Below are positions 1 to 12,224 of a DNA stretch of 64,000 nucleotides, one piece after another (position 1 is the first letter of the stretch; the number at the start of each line of letters is the position of its first letter). Where the stretch lies: positions 373,723 through 437,722 of the forward strand of contig LNAC01000679.1 in NCBI GenBank assembly GCA_002007465.1, given 5' to 3'. This DNA is from Ailurus styani (Eukaryota > Chordata > Mammalia > Carnivora > Ailuridae). Below the pieces are notes generated by a model that was given only the letters and a program-made list of their open reading frames with translations, ran no database searches and was not told where the DNA came from. Position numbers and translations under genes: made by a program.

Positions 1-640
1 ACATCAGCGCTGTATTTGGGGACCATATTAAATAGTAAAATTACCAACAAAAATCACAAAAATGCTAGAAACATGATACCAAGTTAACTGTGAAAAGGGC
101 ACTGTTTACAACAGGAGAACTAAATGTAGGTAGAAATCACCTTGTTCAGCCTCTGCTGGGAACATGCATGCCGGGTAACAAGTTTTTCACCACTCTGCAC
201 GTTTCTGGGAATGACTGTCAAAGTGCAGCAAATATTGATTTAGGGATCACAAATTTCCGTGCTTAAGCAAATTCGCAAATATAAAACCTACGAATAAGGA
301 GGAACAACTATATATGTAAACACACATTTGAAGAAATATCATACAATGTTGAAATAATGAAAGCTTTCTCTCTGAGATGAGGAATAAAACTAGCTATCAC
401 CATAGCTCTTCAACATTGTCACAATCCTTACCAGCACAGTAAGTAAGGAAAATTTAAGTCATAACTGGAAATAAAACAGCCAATATTCATATAATATGAT
501 TATACATTTTAAAGTCCAAGCATCATCTAAATTAGATTTATTGATTTTGCTAGATTACATACATTAACCCATTGTATTTCTATATATGAAAAAAGTTTAA
601 AAATACAATTTTAAATAGATGTTATTTATAATATCATCAA
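1..640. other. AT-rich sequence, nothing recognised
   Basis: No open frame, RNA gene or repeat can be supported here. The sequence is AT-rich and may be decayed L1 leading into the next feature, but I cannot align it by eye. Confidence 0.4.
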
Positions 641-1798
641 TGATATCACATTCTGAGAACTAAATCTAACAAAAGATATGTAAAGACACCTTTGGACTAA
701 TCTATAAAAATGAAGTGAAGAAAATTAAATGATGTACTTATGAATAGTGGAGGACTCAATATTATAAAATAACAATTATCTCTAAATTGATCTAGAGATT
801 CAATATGAACTCAATGCAAAGCCCAGCAGACATTTTTCAGTGGGCATGAACAATTATTCTTAAATGTGTATATAATGTTAAAAGGACCCAAAACAGTAAA
901 GACTCAAAGAAAAACAAAGAGGGAGTACTTTCTTTACTAAACATAACAATTTATTAGAAAGTTATAATAAACACAATAGTACTAAAGAAGAGATAGACAA
1001 ATATACCAAAGGAACTGAATAGCAACCCCAGAAATGGGACACACATGTATGAACATTTAAAGTTGAGACTAGAGAAGGCAAGAAAGTAGTGGTATTTTTA
1101 ATGAAGAACCTGGGACAACTGGAAGCCAAATGGTAAAAATACTTTTGGATTCTTCTTCATGTAAAAATAAAAACCAGATTGACATTAGCCTTATACATGC
1201 AAAGAAAATAATATTTTAGAAAGTAACAGAAAAGAAAAGCTCTATAACTTTGGAGTAGAACATGATTCATTAAACAAGACCCAAAAAGTAACTCAAAGGA
1301 AATAAATTTAAAAAATGGATTACGTTATAATTGAGATATTTGTCCATCAAAATACACCACTGAATTAGTAAGAAATGGAAGCCCCAAAGGAGATAGTTAT
1401 TTGCAGCATAAATAATATATGGAAGACTCATCTCCAGAATATATAAATATCCCGTACAGATGAACAAGACAATCAGCACTTCAAGGAAGAGGAAATCCAA
1501 ATAGTCAAAACACATGTGCAAAAATGTTTGAGCACATTTATAACCAGAGAAATATAAATAAATTAAAACCATAAAGAGATAAGAGATTTAAAAAAATACT
1601 ACAGTGGCAAAACAAAAATATAAAATCACAATAAAACTAAGAAGCATGACAATTCTAAATGTTGGGGAGGATTTTGAACAGTGGGAATATATACTGCTGA
1701 TAACAAATATTTGCATACACTATGCATATACATCCACTCTTAGGTTATAGCCAATAGAAAAGTATGACTTTACACAGGAATATATGATATAAATAAAT

Positions 1799-1834
<36 letters not shown>

Positions 1835-2335
1835 GAATGTTCATAGAAACATTGTTGATAACCCCAAACTGAAGCAACTCAAATGCAACTGTATAAAGAC
1901 ATAAAATGTATGTGTTATACACAATAAGGAAGTATCATGCATAGTAATGGAAACAGGCTACACTAACAATATAGTCGAATCTTAAGAATTCTCAAGGAGG
2001 AAAAGCCAAGCTCAATACAATGAATAGAATACAGTCTGTATCATTCCAAAATAATATATATTATGTGTGCACATATACACACGTATGTATGCATAATTGG
2101 ACAATGGAACTATAAAGGAAGGTAAGAAATCAAGTATCATCGAGACAAGACAGTGGTTACTGCTAGGGAAGGAGGGACTATGATTTGGAAGAGATACACA
2201 GGAAAATTTGAAGTGCTAGTTCTGTATTTTGAACTGAGTTAGGGGTCATTTCACTGTTCACTTTATAATTCATTAAGTTGTACATATTTGTTTTTGTCAC
2301 ATTTCCATATATGTGTTTTAAATCATAATACTTAG
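640..2335 (+). mobile_element. Old L1 (L1M-type) 3' region, sense
   Basis: The order of landmarks follows the end of an ancient L1: a block at 785-850 resembling late ORF2, a 'gttggggaggattttgaac' block near 1660, 'gaatgttcatagaaacattgttgataaccc' type sequence at 1834-1866, and a terminal stretch at 2220-2300 that resembles the usual 'aagttgtacatttaaat' L1M end. All frames are destroyed. A CA/TA microsatellite (1799-1834) sits inside. Family and 5' edge are uncertain. Confidence 0.6.
1799..1834. repeat. Microsatellite (AC)11(AT)7
   Basis: Eleven AC units run directly into seven AT units. The tract lies within old L1 sequence and is likely length-polymorphic. Confidence 0.95.
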
Positions 2336-2514
2336 GAGTTAAAAACATGGTATTTTGGAAAAAAACCATTTTGGAAAATAGGAGTAAGTAAAACGGGCCT
2401 CGATATTTGGTGAAAGGGTACATGAGGTTTACATGAACACTATGACTTTGTATTTATTTCATCAGTGGCCTAATAACTGGGGTGTAAAGGCTGTGAACTA
2501 TTATAAATTATATG

Positions 2515-2710
2515 CCTGCTCTAGTGAGTCCAGTGCTTGACCTCATTTAGTCATCAAAGGAGATACTAGCATTTCCATTTTACCAGTGGGCAGAAAAATG
2601 GAGTTCAGAAATATGAAGTGGTTTGTATAAATCCCCACAGGGAGTAAATGATGAACTAGGATTCGCATTCACGTGGTATAACCTCTATCTAACATGCTTT
2701 CCACTCTACC
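2515..2710 (-). repeat. MIR SINE, antisense
   Basis: The block carries the antisense MIR order: 'cctcatttagtcatcaaagg', 'tttccattttaccagtgggcag', 'ggagtaaatgatgaactaggattcgcattc' and 'gctttccactctacc'. It is heavily diverged, as expected for MIR, which predates the mammalian radiation. Confidence 0.65.
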
Positions 2711-3848
2711 TCGTTAGTGTCATTTGTTTCTTACCTCCCTTGCCATTGCATTTCTCCCCTTAAAGGTTTTTATTTATTGCTTGAACATTTTTGAGAACTC
2801 TATGGTATAAGAAAAGTGCTAATAGTAGCAACATAGTAAGGAGTCTTGAACTACAGTTTGGTAATGAGTAGTCATTTTGTTTGGCCTTTGCCTCTCTAAA
2901 GTGCTTAGATGTCATATGCTTCCTATGAGATAAATAGGATATTGAGGATTACACTAACATGTGTACACAAATTTCATTCACATCTAAGGAGAGAAAAATA
3001 TACTTTATACATTGGTTTGCCAGTGACCTGTGAATGGCCTATTCTTTAGTATTAAAGTGATCATCGTAAAAGCAAAGATAAGCTCTAAATCTGTGTTGCA
3101 TTTTCTTAGTCTCACTCATGAATGCACTAGCAAATATGAGAAATAACAAATAACAGAGCAGAAGAAGAGAAAAACTTGGGTAGTCGGGTATGTAGCAAGT
3201 AAAGGTAAGACTACAAAGAGCAAGAAATTCACCAAGAAAGTTGCTACAGGAGGTGAGGAGGGAGGAGACACTAATGAGAACAATTAGAATAACGATGACT
3301 AGGAAAGCATGGGCTCTACCTTAAACATCATACAGACAAGGCCTCCAACACCAAGGGATCTAAGTAGCATCTAAGGAAAAGTGGTCACAGTCATCCTGGT
3401 GCAGGTGGCTTAGTGGCTTCTATTATACTAATCTTAAGTGTACTTTTCTCTCCCCCTCCCGTCCAATTTCCTCTCTATGATTTAGTTTATTATTCTGCTA
3501 TTCTTGCAAAATGATTTCCTTTTCTATCAAGAAACTGCAAATTTTCTTTAAATACCTTTGCAGAAAGATCTGACTGAAAAAAGATGCCTTAGGTTTGTGC
3601 CAAACACAATTTAACCCTGGATATTATCAACTAGAGAAAACAAAATCATGGAAGGAGCTTTTGTAACTCTGTGTTCTGTTCTAAACATTACCTGTAAGAT
3701 GGGGTTCTGTGGTGTAATTGTATCAATGGCCCTTTTATTGCTCAAAGCCTTTTCTCTTATCTCATTCTCAGTGCAATCAATTTTTAATTCTATTATATAA
3801 ATGAAATTCCTGGTTTCAGTATTAGAAACTGCTCCCCAAAAACCTATC
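2711..3848. other. Unique sequence, no gene seen
   Basis: Nothing is recognised. An 81-codon open frame on the minus strand (3611-3856) reaches the SINE target site, has no family resemblance and is treated as chance. Confidence 0.5.
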
Positions 3849-3863
3849 AAAGCCATTGTATAG

Positions 3864-4041
3864 GGGTGCCTGCGTGGCTCAGTTGGTGAAGCATCTGCCT
3901 TCAGCTCAGGTCATGATTCCAGGGTCCTGGGATGAATTCCCTTATGGGGCTCCTTGCTCAGCAGGGAGACTGCTTGTCCCTCTTCTGCTGCCCCTGCTTG
4001 TGTTTTCTCTCTGTGTCAAATAAATAAAATCTTAAAAACAA
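3864..4041 (+). mobile_element. CAN-SINE, sense, with 15-bp TSD
   Basis: The head 'ggggtgcctgcgtggctcag' carries the A-box-like part of a tRNA-derived Pol III promoter. Core 'ggtcatgattccagggtcc', a CT-rich segment and an 'aaataaataaaatctt' tail follow in order. Perfect direct repeats 'aaagccattgtatag' at 3849-3863 and 4042-4056 are target-site duplications, so the insertion is fairly young. Confidence 0.97.
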
Positions 4042-4229
4042 AAAGCCATTGTATAGCACAAAAAGTAATAGTGATGAGGATCCTTTCCCTAAACATTACC
4101 AAAGCAAGGGAAGAGTTTGATCAGCAACACTATGTGAGGGTAGAATAGAGGAAGCAGCATGGACAGTAATTGAGAGAAGAGTAATGAATGAGCAGTATGG
4201 TGGGAAGGAAACAGCAGCAGGAAAAGAGT

Positions 4230-4345
4230 GATCCAGGGCTCAAGAGATCTGGCTTGTGTACTGAATGGCTAATTACTTTTATGAGTGTGAACTGGTCATT
4301 TGACCTCTCTTGTTTCAGACTCTCATTTGTAAAATACAGAGGATA
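4230..4345 (+). repeat. MIR SINE fragment, sense
   Basis: The string 'gtgaactggtcatttgacctctcttgtttcagactctcatttgtaaaata' follows the MIR core (a diverged 'gtgaccttgggcaagtcacttaacctctctg...tcatctgtaaaat'). Confidence 0.6.
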
Positions 4346-5138
4346 GATTAAATGGTCTTCAATAGTTTTTCAATATTTTTCAGAATATTTTAGTATCCAT
4401 ATTGACATAAAGACTAAAAATAGGAATGATAGATATTAGATATGATAACTAGAAACAGTACTTACACATTAATAGCCTGTGTTTTGGTACTCACAATATT
4501 TCCCCTTGTATAGTGCAAGTTAGCTAAAACCATACAACTATAAAAGAGGGCTTGTGATTTATTCCCCAAGTCTTTTAGATTCTGAAACTCATACTTTTCA
4601 CTAAGTACAATGAAAAACGAGGAAATGTGACATACTGCATAATTAGTCCAGTCCAGAAGAAGTCTTCATAAATGATGCTGTAACTTGGGAGCATTTCTTT
4701 TTTTCCCCTAAATTTGTGATCCAGATATTCTCTAAAACTCTGAAATAATTTTTGCACAGTAGCTTTCTTAGACACAGAAGCAAATGGATAGGCTATTACA
4801 AGTGAAGACAAATGTCAAGGGCTTTTAAATTGGGGATTGTCTAGGTTGAGTGCTTGTCATGTTCTCAGCTTTTCACAAGGCAATGTGTAAAGATCAAGAA
4901 TCAGAAAGCATATGGCTTGTAGCAAATTTACAGTATGGTTGGGAATAGTATAGGAAGATTTGAATATAAGAAGATGGGATGTTCGGGGACAGTCAAGAAA
5001 CTATTTAAATGACTTCAAAGAATCAGATGGAAAGTTATGGGAGGAAAACAGAAATCTTACTTTGAACTGAAGTGGGGTCAAGATTCTGGAAATGAAGAAT
5101 CGTAGGTATTTTAGCATGGTATTTTAGCATACAATATG
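4346..5138. other. Unique or very old repeat sequence
   Basis: No gene is seen. From about 4820 on, together with 5345-5460 beyond the SINE, the sequence vaguely resembles an ancient mammalian repeat with A/G-rich text such as 'ggaaacaggtgacaacagg', but the match is weak. Confidence 0.35.
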
Positions 5139-5152
5139 ATGAAAGTCATTTT

Positions 5153-5330
5153 ATTATTTTTTATTAAAGATTTTATTTATTTCTTAGAGCACAAGAAGGA
5201 GCAGCAGGCAGAGGAAGAAGCAGACTCCCCGTTGAGCAAGGACCCCAACTTGGGGCTCAATCCCAGGACCCTGAGATCATGACTTGAGCCGAAGGCAGGC
5301 ATTTAACCAACTGACCCACCCGGGTGCCCC
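5153..5330 (-). mobile_element. CAN-SINE, antisense, with 14-bp TSD
   Basis: Read on the minus strand, the head (5310-5330), the 'ggaccctgagatcatgac' core complement (5268-5285) and the A-rich tail (5153-5180) are all present. Direct repeats 'atgaaagtcatttt' at 5139-5152 and 5331-5344 match exactly and mark the insertion site. Confidence 0.97.
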
Positions 5331-5460
5331 ATGAAAGTCATTTTTTAAAAAGACTAATCTGATGCAGAGATGTCATGAAATGAGAGACTAGGAAACAGGT
5401 GACAACAGGAATAATGGCAATGGCAGTGTGAGACAAGTCAGGACTGAGGGGATGTTGGCA

Positions 5461-6440
5461 CTTGAGCACACTTACAGACTAACTGAAAAATAGAGCAATT
5501 AGAGATTAATGGAACATTTGTTCATCTTCAGATATCATTCAATCAGAGCTGATGCTTAAATCCATAGACTGGTCTTAACGAACTTTAGAAAAGGAGATTT
5601 ACTACCCTTTAAAAATCATCTACCAGAACATTTTTTTCTGTGTATTAACCCAGAGTTTGAAAGGATTTCCAAAGGTTAATCTCTCTGCCTCTTGCCAGAA
5701 CTGCTTTCAAGTCATGCCAGATGGATGACTGTGTATATAACAATCCAAAGATGACCCGAAATTTATGCAAAGATGCCACTAGAATGAGAAGGAGATTACA
5801 ATCACAGAAAGTCTTAACTCAGATAGACTGAAACAAAGAGCTTTAACAATCTTCTAGGGAAAATAAAATAAAAATATCTGTTTATCATACAGATAGAAAG
5901 ATGTAAATAACATATGTCAGACTTTGAAAACATGTGGTATCAAAAAATTGTCAATGCATAGAAAATTAAGCGAGAGTCTGATCTCATAAATATTATTAGT
6001 AACTGGCAACTAAAAGAGAAAAATTAAAGCTAACCAGGTAGTATTCTTTTTTAGCTAGCTCACAAAAGAGAAAGCAGGCTAATCAAATGCATACTAAACC
6101 ATCCTGATTTGTTTGTTCTTTTTCACATATCAACTTAGAACTTATATAACTGACCATGAGGGCATGGGTTTTTTATGTGTTGTCAAATGCACCAGAAGAG
6201 TCTAAAAGAGCATCTCCAACATTGTATCCCACAATATATACTTTGCGTATGATTGAATGCCTTCATGATATACACTTATGTGATGTTTTATTTCTTAAAA
6301 GATTTAAAATGTTTTCATTTTAAATATTTTTTTCATTTTAAATATTTAGAGGTGATATCAAAGACACTGCCCACTTCACACATAATATCCACAAATCCTA
6401 TGTCATTTGACATAGGATAAAGAGATTCAGGGCACTGGAT
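5461..6440. other. Unique sequence, no gene seen
   Basis: No long open frame and no recognisable repeat. Short AT-rich direct repeats occur at 6300-6350 ('cattttaaatattt'). Confidence 0.45.
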
Positions 6441-6562
6441 TTGGCATAAAAAGTTTGACTGCTTTTGGTTTTGGGTGCTAGTGCCAACTGGTTATAGATC
6501 TTAGGTGAGTCATAATGTTTCTCTAGCCTTCAGTGTTCATATCTATAATATGAGACTAAAAA
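6440..6562 (+). repeat. MIR SINE fragment, sense
   Basis: The block 'tgccaactggttatagatcttaggtgagtcataatgtttctctagccttcagtgttcatatctataatatgag' follows the MIR core order but is strongly diverged. Confidence 0.55.
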
Positions 6563-7289
6563 TACACATTAGGTACTGAATCAGGTTTCTTGTTCTTAGA
6601 GAGATATTACAGATAAGTAAAAAAGACTAGAATTATCCATTTGGCAATGGGTGAAAGTTGGAGACATTAGTGTGAACTCATTGTAGCTTAATATCAAATA
6701 CAAATGGTAATGGAAATATTTTTAGATATGTGTGAATGCATGAGCTTGTTTACAAATGTTTTTCCTTATCCTTTCCTTTAAGATGACTTAAAGTCAATGG
6801 CACCCAGTAGCAATAAGTACATCTAGGACTTAGTTCCTAATGTCTAATGGCATTCTCCGATATAAGGAATCTGGACTTCTTGGAGAAATAACTGATTATA
6901 GGACTAGAGCAGGAATTGTGCATGATGATTCTAGAATATTCTGCAAGTGCCATAAAGTGCTCAAAAAAATAAATAAAACAAAACCCACAACTCACAGTGA
7001 TGTATGTATAGAAAAGGACATAAGAGCCAATTGAAAGAGCTAGTAATGGCCAAAGCTGGAATGATTTCACCAAAAGAACAAAGTAATATTGAATTATTAC
7101 TCTATTACTCTAGTATATTATACTGGTATAACTAAAGCATTTAATAAATAATTGAGAGAGAATAGAGTTCCCATGCAAAATATTTCCAAATTTATGTAGA
7201 AATTCAGCCCCGAGGTATATATAACCTTTTAAATGTGGACTGTACATAGTGAATTGTTTCCAGTATAGAAAAAGAAGAAACCTACAAAC
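6563..7289. other. Unique sequence, no gene seen
   Basis: Overlapping open frames of 64 and 78 codons on opposite strands at 6837-7073 show no domain or signal and are taken as chance. Confidence 0.45.
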
Positions 7290-7805
7290 ATCGCTTCAGC
7301 TAGATCATCAAAATCAACCTCAGTAGTGATGCCATGTTGTAGAATGTGCCCTTGTTATAATGTGATGGTAATGTCACTTTACTTCTGTAAACTTCCTCCA
7401 TAAAACGTACAACTCTAGTCTAGTCATAAGAAAGACTTTAGCTCATTAGGGGCATTCCTATTGGGGAACATTCTACAAAATATCTACCTCCCCGAAACTG
7501 TCAAGATCATCAAAAACAAGGACATTCTGAGGTTTGAGAGGCAGTGTAAGGAGACATCATAACTAATTGAAATGGAATATCCCAGATGGGATCCTAGAAA
7601 AGAAAAATAGGATTAGGTAATAACTAAGATAATCTGAACAAAATATAATAATAATGTATTAGTGCTGCTTCATTAATTGTAAAAGAAAAAAGAAAAAAAG
7701 AAAAAAAACTGTACCATACTATGTAAGGAGTTTCTATAAACTCTGTGTTCTATATACTTTCTGTAAATCTAAAACACTTCTAAAATAAGACATTCATTTA
7801 AAAAG
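7290..7805 (+). mobile_element. Old L1 3' UTR and end, sense
   Basis: The text follows a remembered L1M 3' end: 'ggggaacattctacaaaatatc', 'ctgtcaagatcatcaaaaacaagg', 'gggatcctagaaaagaaaaatagg', 'ttcattaattgtaa', and the closing 'ctgtaaatctaaaacacttctaaaata'. It is truncated at the 5' end and carries an A/G-rich run at 7681-7710. Confidence 0.65.
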
Positions 7806-8084
7806 TACCTATCAGGTATAATCCATAGGATTGCTGTAAAACTCATACAAGATGAATATGACATATATATATATAATGAATGCAACTTGGCATTCTTTTT
7901 TTTTTAATTGCTGTACAAGTAGATAACGTTGTTAGCACTTGGAAGAAAATTGGAATTAAATTGCTAGGTCGTCTCATCATAGCAAGAATTTCTCTTCCTG
8001 TTGTGTTTAGCCAGAAATGACTTGGTAGTTCAATTAAAGGCAGTGTCAACTTAGGTTTCTGATGAATCTGTATTGAATGTCGGA

Positions 8085-8640
8085 ATAGTTTATGCTATGA
8101 TAACAAATACCTTCCAAATCTCAGTGGCTTGAATTGGCAAAAGATTCTTTCAGATTTGCAATACATTTGCATTACAGTTTGACTGTTTCACATCATCCTC
8201 ACTCAGAAATATGAGAGGATAGATTCCCCACCAACTGGCATCTTTCCATTTCTCTAACATTGTGATAATAGGAAGAAACATTGAATCTTTTTTGTTTGTT
8301 TGTTTGTTTGTTTGTTTTTCATAGAGATAGTATGTGAGCCAGGCAGGGAGGGGGGCAGGGGCAGAAGGAGAGGGAGAATCTTAAGCAGGTTCCACACTGA
8401 GAACAGGATCAGGGGCCAACGCAGGACTCAATCTCATGACCCTGAGATCATGACTTGAGCCAAAATCAAGAGGCAGATGCTTAAATGACTGAGCCACCCA
8501 GGCACTCCAGAAACAGTGAATCTTAAAGGTGCCTGTGTCACCATGGAACATATCATTTTAGGTCACATTTCATTGGCCAAGGTGCCACATCTTTAAAGAA
8601 GTGGAGAAGGACAATCCTAAAATTCACCTCCAAAGAGTAA
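8085..8640. repeat. Old interspersed repeat split by a SINE
   Basis: The left part contains 'gataacaaataccttccaaatctcagtggcttgaa' and the right part 'ggtcacatttcattggccaaggtgccacatc'. Both resemble a common old mammalian LTR or DNA-transposon relic. I cannot name the family or be sure of orientation. A CAN-SINE at 8290-8508 interrupts it. Confidence 0.35.
8290..8508 (-). mobile_element. CAN-SINE, antisense, with (GTTT)n tail
   Basis: The minus strand gives a full head ('ggagtgcctgggtggctcag', ending at 8508), the core near 8440 and a tail grown into a (GTTT)n run at 8290-8318. Flanks 'agaaacattgaatctt' (8274-8289) and 'agaaacagtgaatctt' (8509-8524) differ at one base, so the TSD has begun to decay. 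Confidence 0.93.
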
Positions 8641-9029
8641 AAGTGCAAATACCAATGAAAGGAATGAATATCACATTTTTCGTAACAACCTCTGTCATGT
8701 ATTTATTCATTCAACCTTCAGCCAATAGTGAACAACCAACTATAGTTATTCTTGGTGAAATTAGAGAGTTTGCATATTAGAAACCCATTCCCCTACTTCT
8801 TTATACATTTCGGACCTCTCTCACTAGACAAGTGATGCTCAAAAGCTCAAAATCTCAAGATTCAAGATGATATTCAATACAGAAACTCTTTAGGCCATCT
8901 ACTTGAAAAGTTCTTTGTAAAAAGAACACATAGTTTCAGTGATGAGGTTTGATCTTGGTTTCTAATGAGATAACAAAAAGGAGGGAGACAACAAAAACAA
9001 TCAATCTATAATAGACCATTTATATGGAG

Positions 9030-9100
9030 ATTTCATGATAAAAATCACAGCTTTCATTCAAATCCCAGTTCTGCCATTTATTTTTCTTCTTTCCCCCTCT
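9030..9100 (+). repeat. Possible MIR fragment
   Basis: A short piece, 'tttcattcaaatcccagttctgccatttat', resembles the MIR 5' core. It is too short for firm assignment. Confidence 0.4.
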
Positions 9101-9129
9101 TTCCATACAAATAAACAAACAAAAAACCC

Positions 9130-10885
9130 TGAGTGAATTAGGTGTGCTTGCCATTGAGCTAATTGCAAAGATAGACAGAAAGCCAATGTAAAACATAGCC
9201 TTTGCCCTTCAGTAACCTGACTTATCTCTGGTTTGTGTCTCTCATACCTGATTTGGGTTTAATATTTGGGAAAGGGAGGTGCCTATTTGTTCCTCGGTGG
9301 AAAGTCATCCCAGTCCCCTATAGGGTTCCTCTTCTGATCTGCAAATAGTGAGTGCTCACAAATTACACAAATCTGTTTAATGAGTAAGTATCACTTCCAT
9401 GGGATAAATATGATAGTTTGTAAGAGAGCTTTCCAGAGGTTTCTGGCAATGTTTTATTGCAGTGTCTGAAATGTTGCTCTCACAGATCCTTTCACTGGTG
9501 GGGGAGGGAAACTTGAAGAGCCTACAATAAAAATGTGAAGAAAGAGGAATACCTTTGACTGATATTAGCTAGAACTAATGAAATTATCACATGCCAGTGC
9601 AAAGAGAGCAAGACCTTGCGATAATAGGTAATCGTAAGAGCTCCAGAAGACATAAAATGGAAGAAACAGGCATTGAAAGAGGTTAGGTGGATATAAGAGA
9701 AAAGTCTTGCTGAATCCACGATTTTGCCTCCAGCTAAACTTGAATGAAAGATATAGTGATATAAACATTGAAATAAAAGCTGCCTGCTGTTCAAGTTTTC
9801 AGTTAATTGACAGACCAATCTTTTCAGCTTAATATTTTAAAACAGTTTAATAAATCCTAAGCGTGCAGTACTAATAAATACGTTAACAAGGAAGAGAAGG
9901 TCCTAGGGAGAGTAAAATTCCTTTAATTCATTTCCAGGCCATTATTTTCAAAAAACACTGTAAGGTTTAACATGAGATTAGCATCAAAATCAAGACAGAC
10001 CATTATAATTTTTTTAAACATCCTGCAGATATGCTTTCCTTGGTAGATTCCTTTGGCCCCCCACTGCCCTTCTGTTTGGAGATAGTGTTTGAAATCAGGG
10101 CTCGGCTCTGCAGACCATCTAGCAAGAAGAAATTAGTAAGCACATAGCTGGAGACAGGTGAGAAGAAACTATTCAGTCTAACAAGGCAAGCATTATGTTT
10201 CCACTGACCAGATAAATGGAACAGTGAGGAGATTGAAGCTACATGAAAATATTTATTATTAAAACACATTTCAGGAGCTTTCTGTTCTTCAGAGGATTAG
10301 TGATGAATGGAAGTACTTATGATTAAAATATGAAGCCTGCTCTTTTTGTAAACAAAGCTTGTTTGATGAAACTTGCCAGGGGGTGTCTGCCTCCATAATA
10401 TAAGATTATTTTCATTTTTTGGTCCTGCAATGACCATGCCTTTTCCTTATAGGAAGTAATGTCATTGCAAACCAATGGTCATGTTCATAGGCTACTTGAA
10501 AGTCAGCCATGAATTCTTGTTTGCTTGGGACAGTCCAGGTAATTCTGCCATCCTGGTATATTCATTAATGGCATCACTTTTATACTCAAAAGCATCCTGA
10601 TTTAGATGACAAATTATATGATCACCCAACTAATAAGCAGTCTCTGTGCCTGGTTTGGGCTTAATATAAATTGATATCAGCTTCACACCAGTAGTGATCA
10701 ATGAAGAATTTCCCTGATTATGTCATTCGATTAGAGGGCTGCACTCAGGAGGTCAAAATCATGTATCTTACCAATATATTGGGGAAGAGTAAATCTATTC
10801 CAAGATCAAATAATTTTCTCCTAATTAGGATAATTTTCACATACATTTAGGGACACTGAAAGAGAACATATGTGTGAGTACACAT
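9130..10885. other. Long unique block, possible conserved noncoding DNA
   Basis: About 1.75 kb with no repeat I can recognise. Minus-strand open frames of 67-98 codons (9522-9818, 10003-10269) lack domain signatures. The stretch near 10330-10650 has balanced composition and TTTGTAAACAAAG (Fox-like) and homeobox-like ATTA motifs, so it is a candidate conserved element. Confidence 0.4.
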
Positions 10886-10889
10886 ACTT

Positions 10890-10985
10890 CATTTGAAGGC
10901 TTACCAACCATGTGAATTTGGACAGGTTACTTTATTTCCATGGGGTTCATTTTCTCATCTGTAGAACTGAGATAAGAAACAGCTA
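10890..10985 (+). repeat. MIR SINE fragment, sense
   Basis: The block 'accatgtgaatttggacaggttactttatttccatggggttcattttctcatctgtag' is a clear MIR core. Confidence 0.7.
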
Positions 10986-10991
10986 GGTTAT

Positions 10992-11217
10992 GGGGACTTG
11001 GGTGGCTCAGTCAGTTAAGTGACTGACTCTTAATTTTGGCTCAGGTCATGATCTTGGTGTTGTGGGATCAGTCCCTGCTTTGAGCCCTGTGTCGGGCTCC
11101 AGGGTCAGCAGGGAGTCTGCTTGAGATTCTCTCTCCCTCTCCCTTCATCCCCCCCCCCCGCTCAAATAAATAAATAAATCTTAAAAACAAACAAATAAAA
11201 ACCAAATAAACAAGCAA
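10992..11217 (+). mobile_element. CAN-SINE, sense, older
   Basis: Head, core ('ggtcatgatcttggtgttgtggg'), CT-rich segment with a C10 run (about 11150-11159) and A-rich tail are present. Flanks 'aaacagctaggttat' (10977-10991) and 'aaacagctgagttat' (11218-11232) are an imperfect TSD. Confidence 0.93.
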
Positions 11218-11264
11218 AAACAGCTGAGTTATAATTTAAAATAAGAATCCAAGCCTTCCTCTGG

Positions 11265-11415
11265 AGAGTCCCATGGACAAAAACCACTGAATTTGGAATC
11301 AGAAGGCATCAGATAAGGATGCCATCATTTGCTAGTTGTGAGACCTTGAACAACTCATTTTAACCACTCTGTGCCTTAGTTTCTTTATGTGTAAATAGAG
11401 GTGTTAAAAGTTGGA
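11265..11415 (+). repeat. MIR SINE, sense
   Basis: The MIR order is visible: 'tttggaatcagaaggcatcag', 'gctagttgtgagaccttgaacaactc', 'ctgtgccttagtttctttatgtgtaaataga'. Confidence 0.75.
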
Positions 11416-11943
11416 GGGCCTTCCGTGTTATAAGGAAGGAACATACACAGATGGTGATGGGATGGGAAAACCATGTGATTTGCATTGGGGGTGAGAGGGG
11501 ACCTCATGTTATCTCAAAGCTGGGGAAACTGCTAAGGCTTTGGGATAAAAATAATTCTATCAATGTGGTTGTTTGCAAATCAGTTTCTATAGAATGGAAT
11601 TTATTTTGGGACAGAGCTTTCCTTGATTCTTAAAAGTATTGAATTGCCAAGTTCCCTTATTTATGAAGATGCAAGGCAAATACTTCCTTACAAAATTTTC
11701 TACAAGAAGAATCTGTAGGGTTGTGCAGCCACCCAGTACAGTACATCTCAGATTTAAATGTAGTTTGATAAGGTAACTTGGGTATATTAGCGGGACTGTA
11801 TTTCCACACAATTAGGAAAAAAATTGTTTTTTCTCTTTTCCAAAATGTGGACTTAAGTTTTCTTATACCAAAAATTATGATTTGTTTCTGGGATATACGT
11901 ACGAATTTATGTCCAAACTTTTGCACAGGAGGAGTCAGAGCCA
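11416..11943. other. Unique sequence, no gene seen
   Basis: Overlapping open frames of 60-95 codons on both strands (11451-11984) show no family features. Nothing else is recognised. Confidence 0.45.
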
Positions 11944-11957
11944 AAACTAGACTGCAG

Positions 11958-12139
11958 GGGTGCCTGGGTGGCTCAGTCGGTTAAGCAGCTGACTCTTGAT
12001 TTCGGCTCAGGTCATGATCTCAGGGTCCTAGGATCAAGTCCCACCTCAAGCTGTGGGCTTAGCAGGGAATCTGCTTGAGGATTCTCTCCTTCCCTCTGCC
12101 CCCCCCTCAAATAAATAAATAACTCTTAAAAAATAAAAC
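11958..12139 (+). mobile_element. CAN-SINE, sense, with decayed TSD
   Basis: The full order is present: 'ggtgcctgggtggctcagtc' head, 'ggtcatgatctcagggtcc' core, CT/C-rich segment and 'aaataaataaataactctt' tail. Flanks 'aaactagactgcag' (11944-11957) and 'aaactaaactgtag' (12140-12153) differ at two bases. Confidence 0.95.
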
Positions 12140-12224
12140 AAACTAAACTGTAGCAGGAGCAGGAAATGTGTAAATCCTAAACTCCTCATCAATTCACGCA
12201 AGAGAAGAAAACACTCACAACAAT

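Noticed and set aside
1799..1834. CRISPR-like arrays or other prokaryotic systems
   Set aside because: Direct repeats here are microsatellites and SINEs; nothing bacterial is present.
3864..4041. tRNA gene calls at SINE heads
   Set aside because: The heads are tRNA-derived but lack cloverleaf pairing; they are SINE promoters.
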